A stretch of 64,000 nt of DNA from an uncultured Lachnospiraceae bacterium. GTDB lineage: Bacteria; Bacillota; Clostridia; Lachnospirales; Lachnospiraceae. The stretch lies in the NCBI GenBank assembly GCA_910588775.1, contig CAJURH010000001.1:124001-188000 (forward strand), read 5' to 3'. Numbering within the stretch: position 1 is the stretch's first letter; the number at the start of each line of letters is the position of its first letter. Under the pieces are notes generated by a model, which ran no database searches, was not told the DNA's origin, and saw only the letters and a list, made by a program, of their open reading frames with translations. Shown here in pieces: positions 34,563 through 42,356 of the stretch. The position numbers were made by a program, and so were the translations under genes.

Positions 34563-35274
34563 AGGATTGTTTCTTACAGGAACGGGCACGGACGTGGGAA
34601 AGACGTATGTGGCCGGGTTGATTTTGAAAAAGTTAAAAGACGCTGGCGTGTCCGCCGGCTATTACAAGGCGGCCATGAGCGGCAATCTGCGGGATGAAAG
34701 CAGCCGACTGATTCCCGGAGACGCGCTGCATGTGAAAAAGGCATCGGCCATTGACCAGCCCTTGGCAGAGATGTGCCCCTATGTGTACGAACGCGCCGTA
34801 TCGCCCCATCTGGCCTCGCGGATAGAGGGCAATCCGGTGACGCTTAAGGGGGTCCGGGAAGGATTTCAGGCGGTGGCGGGGAAATATGAATATGTGACCA
34901 TGGAAGGGTCCGGCGGCATTCTCTGTCCCATTTGCTTCGACGAGGCGAAGATTTGGCTCTCAGACGTGATCAAAGCCTGTGGGCTGGGGTGCTTGCTGGT
35001 GGCGGACGCCAGGCTTGGCGCCATCAACAGCGTAGGACTTACGGCTTACTATATGAAAGGACAGGGCATTCCTCTGCGGGGAATCATCTTCAACCATTTT
35101 CAGCCGGGAGACGTTATGCAGGAAGATAACCGGAATATGTGCGAATATTTAACTGGAGTGAAAGTGGTTGCCTGCGTGCGGGACGAGGATACGGAGCTTA
35201 ATATTTCGCCGGAAGCGTTGCAATCTCTGTATCAGCCGCTGTCATTTTCCGATGGGGAAGGAGAGAAAAGATGA
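34555..35274 (+). CDS. bioD: dethiobiotin synthetase
   Basis: BioD closes the ureido ring of dethiobiotin from 7,8-diaminopelargonate, CO2 and ATP. The P-loop GTGTDVGKTYV (residues 8-18), the YYKAAMSG segment (near 39-46) and EGSGG (near 116) match the family. The product, 239 residues, is of normal length. It overlaps both neighbours (eight bases with bioB, four with bioA). Confidence 0.94.
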   Translation: MHRGLFLTGTGTDVGKTYVAGLILKKLKDAGVSAGYYKAAMSGNLRDESSRLIPGDALHVKKASAIDQPLAEMCPYVYERAVSPHLASRIEGNPVTLKGVREGFQAVAGKYEYVTMEGSGGILCPICFDEAKIWLSDVIKACGLGCLLVADARLGAINSVGLTAYYMKGQGIPLRGIIFNHFQPGDVMQEDNRNMCEYLTGVKVVACVRDEDTELNISPEALQSLYQPLSFSDGEGEKR

Positions 35275-36473
35275 TCTGGTATCCATATGAACAGATGAAA
35301 ACCATGAAAGCGCCTTATGAGATTGTGGACGCAGAAGGGGTGTATTTATATACCAGGGACCAGAAACTAATTGACTCCGTGTCCTCCTGGTGGAGTGTGA
35401 TTCACGGCTACAAGCATCCGGATCTGACCCAGGCCATTGTGGCCCAGGCACAGGAATTTTCTCACATTATGCTGGGCGGGCTGACCCATGAGCCAGTACA
35501 GAAGCTTTCAGACAAACTGCAAAGCTGGCTGCCCGGGGATTTGGATTACTGTTTCTTCTCTGATTCGGGCAGCGTGGCCGTGGAAGTGGCGTTGAAAATG
35601 GCGCTGCAGTATTATATGAACCGGGGGAAAGAACGGCGCACCATGGTTCTTGCGCTGGAGAACGCCTACCATGGGGACACGTTCAAGACCATGGAGGCGG
35701 GGGACGATGAGGATTATCATTTTGTCCTGAAAGCGTACGGACCCAATCCCCATGTGGCCCACATCCCCACAGAGATAGAAGCCCTAGAGCGGGCATTTGA
35801 GAAATACCAGGACAGACTCAACTGTCTGTTGGTGGAACCGCTCCTGCAGGGTGCGGGAGGGATGCGGATGTATGACGTTTCTTTTCTGCAAAAGGCCAGG
35901 GAGCTGTGCGATCGGTACGGGGTGTTGTTGATTTTCGATGAGGTGGCCACAGGTTTTGGACGCACGGGAAATCGGTTTGTGGCGGATTTGGTTTTGCCGG
36001 ATATTCTGGTTTTGGGCAAGGCGCTGACTGGCGGCTATCTAGGTCATGCCGTCACAGTGGCCAACCAGAAAGTATTCGACGGCTTCTATGACGACGACCC
36101 GTCCCACGCGCTGATGCATGGCCCCACGTTCATGGGCAACGCCCTTGCGTGCAGCGTGGCGTTAAAATCCATTGAGATCTTCGAAACCCAGGATTATATG
36201 GGGAAAATCCGCAGGATTGAAGAAATCACCCGTCGGGAGATGGAAGGATTCTCGGACCCGCGCATCCGGGAGATCCGGATTCTGGGCGGTTGCGTCTGCG
36301 TGGAAGTGACAGACGCAGCCGTGCTGGACGGATACCAGGCGTTCGCCTATGAACGGGGGGTGTTTGCCAGGCCGTTTCTCAAGTATCTGTATGCAATGGT
36401 CCCCTATGTAATATCTGAAGAGGATTTGGTGAAAGTGTTGGATACTATGAAAGCCTGGTTTCGGAATCAATAA
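35271..36473 (+). CDS. bioA: adenosylmethionine--8-amino-7-oxononanoate aminotransferase
   Basis: BioA is the PLP aminotransferase that makes 7,8-diaminopelargonate from KAPA, using SAM as amino donor. Recognisable segments are SSWWSVIHGYKHP (residues 38-50), DSGSVAVEVALKMA (near 97-110), IFDEVATGFGRTG (near 222-234) and the PLP-lysine region LGKALTGGY (near 248). The usual length is about 420, here 400. It overlaps bioD and ends seven bases inside the convergent MATE gene. No bioF gene follows. Confidence 0.94.
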   Translation: MIWYPYEQMKTMKAPYEIVDAEGVYLYTRDQKLIDSVSSWWSVIHGYKHPDLTQAIVAQAQEFSHIMLGGLTHEPVQKLSDKLQSWLPGDLDYCFFSDSGSVAVEVALKMALQYYMNRGKERRTMVLALENAYHGDTFKTMEAGDDEDYHFVLKAYGPNPHVAHIPTEIEALERAFEKYQDRLNCLLVEPLLQGAGGMRMYDVSFLQKARELCDRYGVLLIFDEVATGFGRTGNRFVADLVLPDILVLGKALTGGYLGHAVTVANQKVFDGFYDDDPSHALMHGPTFMGNALACSVALKSIEIFETQDYMGKIRRIEEITRREMEGFSDPRIREIRILGGCVCVEVTDAAVLDGYQAFAYERGVFARPFLKYLYAMVPYVISEEDLVKVLDTMKAWFRNQ

Positions 36474-37795
36474 TGGTATTTGGCGCGTTTGGCCACGAGA
36501 AACAGGGAAGTCACAGTGGCCGCCATCAATTCCGCCGCCACGATGGACATCCAGATGCCGTCAATGCCCCAGATGAGGGGAAATATTAAAACCGCCGCCA
36601 CCTGAAATAACAGAGTACGCAGAAAAGAAATCAGCGCAGAGATCAATCCGTTTCCCAGGGCGGTGAAAAACGAGGAGCCGTAAACGGCCAGGCCCGCAAA
36701 CAAAAAGGAAAAGGAATAGATCTGAAAGCCGCGGCAGGTTAAATCAAAAAGTCCGTCGTCGTATCCCACGAAAAATAAGGCGAATGGTTTTGCCAAAAGT
36801 TCCGCCAGGGCCAGCATGGACATGGAGAAAATGCCGATGACCATCAGGCTTTTGCGGAGGATATTTTTCAGTTCCGCGTAGTTGGCGGCGCCGAAGTGAT
36901 ACCCGATAATCGGAGCGGAGCCCACAGAGTATCCGATGAATGCGCCCAGGAAAACCAGATTCACATACATCAGCACGCCGTATGCCGCCACGCCGTCTTC
37001 TCCGGCATAACGGATTAGCTGCATATTGTATAACATGCTGACCAGGGACATGGAGATGTTGGACATCAGCTCCGAGGAGCCGTTGGCGCAGGTTTTCAGT
37101 AAAGCCTTTCCGTCGAATTTTGTTCGGGTGAGCCGCAGAATGCTGGCATTGGGACGGCCAAAATAAATCAGCGGGATTACGCCGCCCACGGCCTGGCTAA
37201 GCGCGGTGGCGGCGGCAGCTCCAGTAAGCCCCCAGTGAAATATAGCCACGAAAAGGGCGTCCAGGACCATATTGGTGACCCCGGCGGCGACGGTGACGGC
37301 CAGCCCTAGCTGGGTTTTTTCCGCCGTGGCGAAGTAGCTCTGAAATTCGTATTGCAGCATAAACGCGGGCAGCGCCAGCAAAATAATCCGTCCGTAAGAT
37401 ACGCATTGATTCAGGAGAACGCCTTCGGCCCCCAGCAGAGCGGCAATGGGGCGGATAAACAGGATGCCAAAAACCGTCAGCAAAATGCCCAGCGCACCCG
37501 ACATATAGACCAGAAGGGAAAACAGCCGATGCGCTTTATCCTTGTCGCCAGTTCCCAGCGTGATGGCGATAAGCGCGCTTCCGCCAGTGCCAAACATAAA
37601 GCCCACGCCGCCCAGAATCATCAGAAACGGCATGATGAAGTTAACGGCGGCGAACGGAGTTTTCCCCACAAAATTGGACACAAAAAAACCGTCCACCACG
37701 CCATAGATGGATGTGAAAATCATCATGGTGATGGAGGGCAGCGTAAAACGCAGCAATTTCTTATAATTAAAATGGTCCGATAACTGGATGTTCAT
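36467..37795 (-). CDS. MATE family efflux transporter
   Basis: The 442-residue protein has about 12 hydrophobic helices in two similar halves. The N-terminus FTLPSITMMIFTSIYGVVDGFFVSNFVG (residues 17-44) is typical of clostridial MATE pumps, which export drugs or flavin-like compounds using Na+ or H+. It overlaps the upstream MarR gene by four bases, so it should be under the same palindromic operator. A GGAGG site precedes the start. Confidence 0.9.
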   Translation of the reverse strand: MNIQLSDHFNYKKLLRFTLPSITMMIFTSIYGVVDGFFVSNFVGKTPFAAVNFIMPFLMILGGVGFMFGTGGSALIAITLGTGDKDKAHRLFSLLVYMSGALGILLTVFGILFIRPIAALLGAEGVLLNQCVSYGRIILLALPAFMLQYEFQSYFATAEKTQLGLAVTVAAGVTNMVLDALFVAIFHWGLTGAAAATALSQAVGGVIPLIYFGRPNASILRLTRTKFDGKALLKTCANGSSELMSNISMSLVSMLYNMQLIRYAGEDGVAAYGVLMYVNLVFLGAFIGYSVGSAPIIGYHFGAANYAELKNILRKSLMVIGIFSMSMLALAELLAKPFALFFVGYDDGLFDLTCRGFQIYSFSFLFAGLAVYGSSFFTALGNGLISALISFLRTLLFQVAAVLIFPLIWGIDGIWMSIVAAELMAATVTSLFLVAKRAKYHY

Positions 37796-38250
37796 TGCGT
37801 ATCGCCTCCTTTGGTAAGGTCCGCTAGTTTATCACGGAAAGCGTCCAGGTACCGCTGGGTCAGTTCCAGATAGAGTTCCTGTTCGGCTTTCGTCCAAGAG
37901 GCGAAGATGGCGTTTTCAATTTCAATCAGGCGAGCCACCGTGTTTTCAGTTAGTTCCTTGCCTTTGTCCGTAAGATAGGCCCTTTTCTTCTTCCCCTGGA
38001 ATGTTTCCAGATACACAATGCATTCCGTTTCCAGTTTGCGGATGGCGGAGTTGAGCGTCTGCTTGCTTATGCCAGACAACCGCTGGATATCAGCCAGCGG
38101 ACAGGAGCCTTTGTAATTGCACAGAGTGTACAGAATCGTCAGGGCGCTGTCGGACAGGCCCAGCTTCAAGGCGGCCTCGTGGTAGGTGGCCTCAATCTCA
38201 CTGGTCAGATAATTGAAGCGCTTTAATGAAGCGGTCATTAAATTTTCCAT
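37792..38250 (-). CDS. MarR family transcriptional regulator
   Basis: The 152-residue winged-helix regulator has LSDSALTILYTLCNYKGSCPLADIQRLSGISKQTLNSAIRKLE (about residues 27-69) and the wing GKKKRAYLTDKG (about 78-89). The start is ATG 38250, with AGGAAGTGA upstream; the longer frame to 38520 is unsupported and would cross the operator. It is cotranscribed with the MATE pump gene and probably represses both genes by binding the palindrome in its own promoter. Confidence 0.9.
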   Translation of the reverse strand: MENLMTASLKRFNYLTSEIEATYHEAALKLGLSDSALTILYTLCNYKGSCPLADIQRLSGISKQTLNSAIRKLETECIVYLETFQGKKKRAYLTDKGKELTENTVARLIEIENAIFASWTKAEQELYLELTQRYLDAFRDKLADLTKGGDTQ

Positions 38251-38265
38251 CGTTCTATCACTTCC

Positions 38266-38315
38266 TTTGTATGAAATCGTACTTGCATTATAGTACGATT
38301 TCGTACAAAAGTCAA
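38266..38315 (-). promoter_or_regulatory. promoter with palindromic operator of the MarR-MATE operon
   Basis: On the minus strand TTGACT (38310-38315) and TATAAT (38287-38292) are exactly 17 bases apart. The inverted repeat TTTGTATGAAATCGTACT (38266-38283) and AGTACGATTTCGTACAAA (38292-38309) matches at 17 of 18 positions. It fills the promoter spacer and the transcription start, an ideal autorepression site. Confidence 0.82.
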
Positions 38316-38351
38316 TGATGTTTACAATGAGAAATTCTACTGCAGGAAGGT

Positions 38352-39047
38352 TTAGTCGTTGAGTCCGATGATGCCATCCACCGGCAGAGACAGGACAATG
38401 CCGTGGGCTTCGCTTTGCATGCCACACTGCTGGCAGATTGCCTGCATAATTGGCAATTTCTTTTCTTTTTGCGCAAGGATCAGCACCACTTCCCGTTCCT
38501 GTTGAATGCGGATGCCCCAAAACTGCATGGCGTCTTCATTTCCAATCCGTCTACTGTGGAACACGGTGCCGCCGGAAGCGCCCATAGGGCGGGCGGCCTC
38601 CATGACTTCTTCGCTGAATCCCTGGTTTACAATCGCAACGATCAAGTCGTATTCGTTTTCTATCATTTCTGAATCATACCTTCCTAAAAATTTTTGTTTT
38701 TCTTCTGGATGCAGGTTTTCGATTAATCCTATGATACGGCCGTTGCAGCCGGATAGGATTAAAGTAAAAGCCACGCCGCTGTTTGGCATTCCAAGGTGCA
38801 GCTGTTTTTGCAGTTTGATTAACAGTCTGTCTGCAAATGTTTTGGGCAGCATGGTGATTAAGATGTTTTTTTCCTCTCCGCTAAGCCCCAGGGTGTCCAT
38901 GATTTCGCTGGATGCGGTGCCTTGCCCGTGGAAAATGTACTGCACCGGTATGTTGTCTTTTTTGAACAAATCAATTCCTTTGTGGACCAGCTTTGGAGTG
39001 GCGATGAGGAACAGCATCCGAAAAGCTGGTTTTTTGCAGTTACTCAT
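38352..39047 (-). CDS. tandem P-II-like regulator protein
   Basis: The 231-residue protein consists of two P-II-like domains. The first (residues about 8-105) reads FRMLFLIATPKLVHKGIDLFKK...GQGTASSEIMDTLGL; the second (about 120-225) has NEYDLIVAIVNQGFSEEVMEAARPMGASGGTV and REVVLILAQKEKKLPIMQAI. P-II proteins sense nucleotides or 2-oxoglutarate and control transporters. The start at 39047 overlaps the end of the DUF1538 gene by eight bases, so the two are coupled. The long upstream extension is unlikely. Confidence 0.8.
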   Translation of the reverse strand: MSNCKKPAFRMLFLIATPKLVHKGIDLFKKDNIPVQYIFHGQGTASSEIMDTLGLSGEEKNILITMLPKTFADRLLIKLQKQLHLGMPNSGVAFTLILSGCNGRIIGLIENLHPEEKQKFLGRYDSEMIENEYDLIVAIVNQGFSEEVMEAARPMGASGGTVFHSRRIGNEDAMQFWGIRIQQEREVVLILAQKEKKLPIMQAICQQCGMQSEAHGIVLSLPVDGIIGLND

Positions 39048-40572
39048 GATTTTCGTAATCCTCCTCGAATTCAAGTATATCGTCTGCGGCGTCCACAGAA
39101 GCTGCTTTCTGTGAGGCGGTTTTGTTTACGTTATGCTGGTAATAACCCCCCATAATCTGGATGGCGATTAAAGGGGTCAGGGCCACCAGCGCCACAACGC
39201 CGAATGCGTCCGCCATGATGTTTCCGCCCACAGCTTGGCAGGCGCCGATGCTCAGCGGAAGCAGGAAAGTGGTGGTCATGGGGCCGCTGGCCACGCCGCC
39301 GGAGTCAAAAGCGATACCCACAAACATCTTTGGAACCAGGCGGGAGAGCGCCAGCGCAAGGATGTAGCCGGGGATGAGAATCCAGTGAATGGGCATCCCG
39401 GTGAGTATGCGAATCATGGCCAGTCCCACGCTGACGGATACGCCCACGGACAGACAGCGGTTCATAGATTTTGCGGATACCGCGTCGTTGGTCACGGTTT
39501 CCACCTGATGGTTTAGCACCTGAATGGCCGGTTCGGCTTTTACAATATAATAGCCAATCAGCATGCCGATGGGCGCCAGCAGCCATTTGAAACGGTTGGA
39601 AGCGATGTCGCCGCCAAGAGAGAATCCCACTGGGGAAAATCCCACGTTTACGCCGCAGATAAATAATACCAGCCCTATGTATGTGTAGCAGAAGCCTACT
39701 AGAATACGTTTCACCAGACGGCGTTGGTAACGGTGGGTGAGCAGTTGGAAAATCAAAAACACGGCGGCAATGGGCAGGAAGGATACAAAGACTTCCCGGA
39801 TGTACGGGGGCAGGCTGAATAAAAATTCCCGGACTACGTCTCGGGTGGTGGTCACATTGGCCATTTGGGCCATAGGATACGCCGTTTCCGTGGGATGATA
39901 AAAACTTCCCAGAATCAAGACGGCCAGAATCGGACCCACGCTGGAAAGCGCCACCAGTCCGAAACTGTCACTGTACGCGTTCTTATCTCCCCGGACGGAA
40001 GACATGCCTACGCCCATGGCCATGATGAAAGGCACCGTCATAGGTCCGGTGGTCACCCCGCCCGAGTCAAAAGCCACGGCCAGGAAGTCGACGGGGATGA
40101 AAAAGGACAGGGCGATTAATCCGGCGTACAAAATAATCAATATGGTGGACAGATTGATTTGAAACAAAATGCGCAGAATTGCCAGCGCCAGGAAAATCCC
40201 CACGCCCACAGCCACTGTCAGAATCAGAATATGGTTGGGGATGGAGGGAACCTGCTGGGCCAAGACCTGCAGATCCGGCTCCGAAATGGTAATCACCGCG
40301 CCCATGAGAAAACCAATCAAAAGGATGATGGAAATATGCCGCACTTTCGACATCTGGATTCCGATTCCCTCGCCTAAGGGCGTCATGGCCATCTCGGCGC
40401 CCAGTTGAAAGAATCCCATTCCAATGACCAGCATAATGGCGCCGACAAGAAACATCACCATTGTGCCCAGATCAATGGGAACCAGGAGAATGCCAATAAG
40501 CAGCACAATGCCTGTGATGGGCAAAACGGCTGAAACGGATTCAGATATTTTTTCTTTTAATTTTTGATTCAA
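39040..40572 (-). CDS. DUF1538 family membrane protein
   Basis: The 510-residue polytopic protein has about 12-14 helices in two homologous halves. Each half carries the motif AFDSGG(V)xxGPMT (near residues 168 and 412) followed by a DxFGLVALS/DAFGVVALV segment, which looks like a substrate-binding signature repeated in inverted or tandem form. The family is predicted to transport an unknown substrate. The start is TTG 40572 behind GAGGTGAT. The adjacent tandem P-II-like gene suggests ligand-controlled transport. Confidence 0.85.
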   Translation of the reverse strand: MNQKLKEKISESVSAVLPITGIVLLIGILLVPIDLGTMVMFLVGAIMLVIGMGFFQLGAEMAMTPLGEGIGIQMSKVRHISIILLIGFLMGAVITISEPDLQVLAQQVPSIPNHILILTVAVGVGIFLALAILRILFQINLSTILIILYAGLIALSFFIPVDFLAVAFDSGGVTTGPMTVPFIMAMGVGMSSVRGDKNAYSDSFGLVALSSVGPILAVLILGSFYHPTETAYPMAQMANVTTTRDVVREFLFSLPPYIREVFVSFLPIAAVFLIFQLLTHRYQRRLVKRILVGFCYTYIGLVLFICGVNVGFSPVGFSLGGDIASNRFKWLLAPIGMLIGYYIVKAEPAIQVLNHQVETVTNDAVSAKSMNRCLSVGVSVSVGLAMIRILTGMPIHWILIPGYILALALSRLVPKMFVGIAFDSGGVASGPMTTTFLLPLSIGACQAVGGNIMADAFGVVALVALTPLIAIQIMGGYYQHNVNKTASQKAASVDAADDILEFEEDYENHE

Positions 40573-40880
40573 GATTACATCACCTCATAATTCGCCTTTC
40601 TGAAGTTGGATTTATATTTTCGGATTTTAAATATAGGTTTATCATAACATTTTTCTGGTTGGAAAGTCTAGAGTGGGTTTGAAAACTCTTTTGCGGTAGA
40701 TAAAGATAGAATTATTATTTTGAAAAGGATGTAATCTATGAAGAACTCTGCCGATTTTAGCGGCCCCTTCTACTTTCAACGCCCGTATCTGAATTCCAGA
40801 CTGTTCAAAAAACAGGCGGATTCAGTTTTGGCGTTGAATAGAAGATGGCAGGGCAATGTCAACGTATCTTTTTTGCGGCT
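40573..40880. other. 308-base gap upstream of the DUF1538 gene
   Basis: An extended -10 on the minus strand (TGtTATGAT, 40641-40649) is the best promoter candidate for the DUF1538 gene. The remainder (40700-40880) is AT-rich 3' flank of the next minus-strand gene, and no terminator hairpin was recognised. A plus-strand open frame from 40738 is antisense to that gene and is not supported. Confidence 0.4.
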
Positions 40881-41819
40881 TTACTCGACGATATCATTGC
40901 CAATGGAGCGGAATTTAATAAACCGCAACTTTTTCAGATATTGCTGGCGGGCTGTATTGCCGGACGCTTGTTCCGCCAGTAGCCGTTTCTTCACTGCATG
41001 GTCATACAGCCTTAAGATCTTTTCCATACGTTCCTTATCTGCGTCCGTCCCAGAAGAGGACTCTACCTTAAACAGATCCAGGATTTCGCCAATGGCATGG
41101 TCCACATAGGCGCTTGCGTTTTGAACGGTGGAAAGGGGCGCGTAGCCGAAACGGGTCAGCCATTCGTTCAGCTTCTTTGTATCCAGGTCCGGGATCAGCA
41201 CAAGGATCAGAAACCGCAGAATGTTTTCTCTGGAAATAATAGTGTCAGGTTCAAAAAATTTCTTAAATTCACTGGCAAAATTCCGGCTGTAGAGGTGCTC
41301 TTTATAACAATGGTCCCGCATGGACTCTTCTACATCCAGACAGTCCAGCGCCTCTGCGAAGAAAATATGCCGCAGGTGCCTTCGCTGCGTGCCGGGCCGG
41401 ATGTGCAGTTTCTTCAGGCGCGATAAAGGAATTCGGCGGAGATATTGTTCAAACAGGGATTCTGTCATTTCCTTTTTGTTTTTTACAGGCGACAGGCGCT
41501 GGCTGTGTAGTTCTTCGGTTAAGAAGCGGTCCATCTCATCGCCCGACAGTTCCAGCGCCTGTCCAAGACGGATGCTCTCGGCCCGGTTTCTCGGCAGATG
41601 CTGTTTTAGGCGCCAAAATCGAATTTTCTGTATTTCGTGGGGACGGGGATTTTTGGCGTACATGCGGAAAAAGATTTCCCGATCCAGCTCTTGCAGGGAA
41701 GATATGTCATGGCGTTTTCTGAAGTTTTCGAACCAGACAGAACTTTGCCGTGCCTTTTGTCCTGCCATTTGCAGGCACTTCTCAATGCAGGCTTGGATAC
41801 GCGCTTCGTATGTATTCAT
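40881..41819 (-). CDS. protein of unknown function
   Basis: The 312-residue soluble protein is rich in Arg, Lys, Glu and Leu and predicted mostly helical. The part around residues 60-105 (FWRLKQHLPRNRAESIRLGQALELSGDEMDRFL) looks like an XRE-style helix-turn-helix followed by a protein-protein region, but no family is recognised with certainty. The start ATG 41819 has a GAGGA site. A long non-coding stretch containing a possible structured RNA lies upstream, and an XRE regulator gene follows further up. Confidence 0.65.
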   Translation of the reverse strand: MNTYEARIQACIEKCLQMAGQKARQSSVWFENFRKRHDISSLQELDREIFFRMYAKNPRPHEIQKIRFWRLKQHLPRNRAESIRLGQALELSGDEMDRFLTEELHSQRLSPVKNKKEMTESLFEQYLRRIPLSRLKKLHIRPGTQRRHLRHIFFAEALDCLDVEESMRDHCYKEHLYSRNFASEFKKFFEPDTIISRENILRFLILVLIPDLDTKKLNEWLTRFGYAPLSTVQNASAYVDHAIGEILDLFKVESSSGTDADKERMEKILRLYDHAVKKRLLAEQASGNTARQQYLKKLRFIKFRSIGNDIVE

Positions 41820-41842
41820 TCGTAGTTTCCTCAATATTTAAT

Positions 41843-41972
41843 GTGAGAGTCCCGACAAGCGGCTAAGCGGGGCAGGATTGCCTGCACAGGCGCTCAGACA
41901 TTTGACGGGCGAACCCGTATGAACAAATAGGCCAATTAGGCTGGGATTGTGAATGCGTCCGCCCAGTTTTTA
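41843..41972 (+). ncRNA. possible small structured RNA
   Basis: This GC-rich block within an AT-rich gap can fold into several adjacent hairpins: GCAGG-attg-CCTGC (41872-41885), ACGGG-cgaa-CCCGT (41905-41919) and CTGGG...CCCAG (41941-41965) followed by T5, which has the look of an intrinsic terminator. It does not match a riboswitch or RNA family I can name, and no convincing promoter is visible. Confidence 0.3.
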
Positions 41973-42325
41973 TTTATGGAGGAGCGCCTGTTCTACGGGT
42001 TCAAGAAAGTTTACTTTGAAAGTCATGATGTCAGTTTAGATTGTAACACACGAAGCTGTTTTCAGAAAAGCAACTTAAAATTCACTTTTTGGACATATTG
42101 GGGTCAGATTAGGCCAATAAGGGTTTATAAGCCGTATATGGGCCAATCCGTTTTATTTTGTGTCGGAAAATGTGTTTTTTATAGAGGTCAAAAAAATATT
42201 GTAAAATAAAAGAATATAGCCGAAGAGGAACGAATTAAGGACATATAATATTTGGAAAGAATATGTTCTTATAAAATATTGTCTATAGAATCTGCCACAT
42301 GGAGAATGTTGATTGCGGGGGAATA
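41973..42325. other. AT-rich gap without recognised gene
   Basis: About 350 bases of AT-rich sequence. An 86-codon open frame at 41949-42209 lacks a ribosome binding site and its composition (many Phe, Tyr, Cys) is typical of noise. Upstream promoters of the minus-strand gene at 41819 may lie here. Confidence 0.4.
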
Positions 42326-42353
42326 AAAAACAGACGTTGCAGCGTCTGTTTTT
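42326..42353 (-). terminator. intrinsic terminator of the XRE gene
   Basis: AAAAACAGACG (42326-42336) and CGTCTGTTTTT (42343-42353) form a perfect 11-pair stem with a six-base loop just after the minus-strand stop. T-rich tails on both strands make it bidirectional. Confidence 0.85.
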
Positions 42354-42356
42354 CAC

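Noticed and set aside
38251..38520. 90-residue extension of the MarR regulator
   Set aside because: It would include its own promoter and operator and overlap the 3' end of the P-II-like gene.
40738..41109. 123-codon plus-strand open frame
   Set aside because: It is antisense to the 40881-41819 gene over most of its length, has no ribosome binding site, and its composition looks like a reverse-strand shadow.
41949..42209. 86-codon plus-strand open frame
   Set aside because: There is no ribosome binding site, the start lies inside the possible RNA hairpin, and the protein shows no domain or sensible composition.
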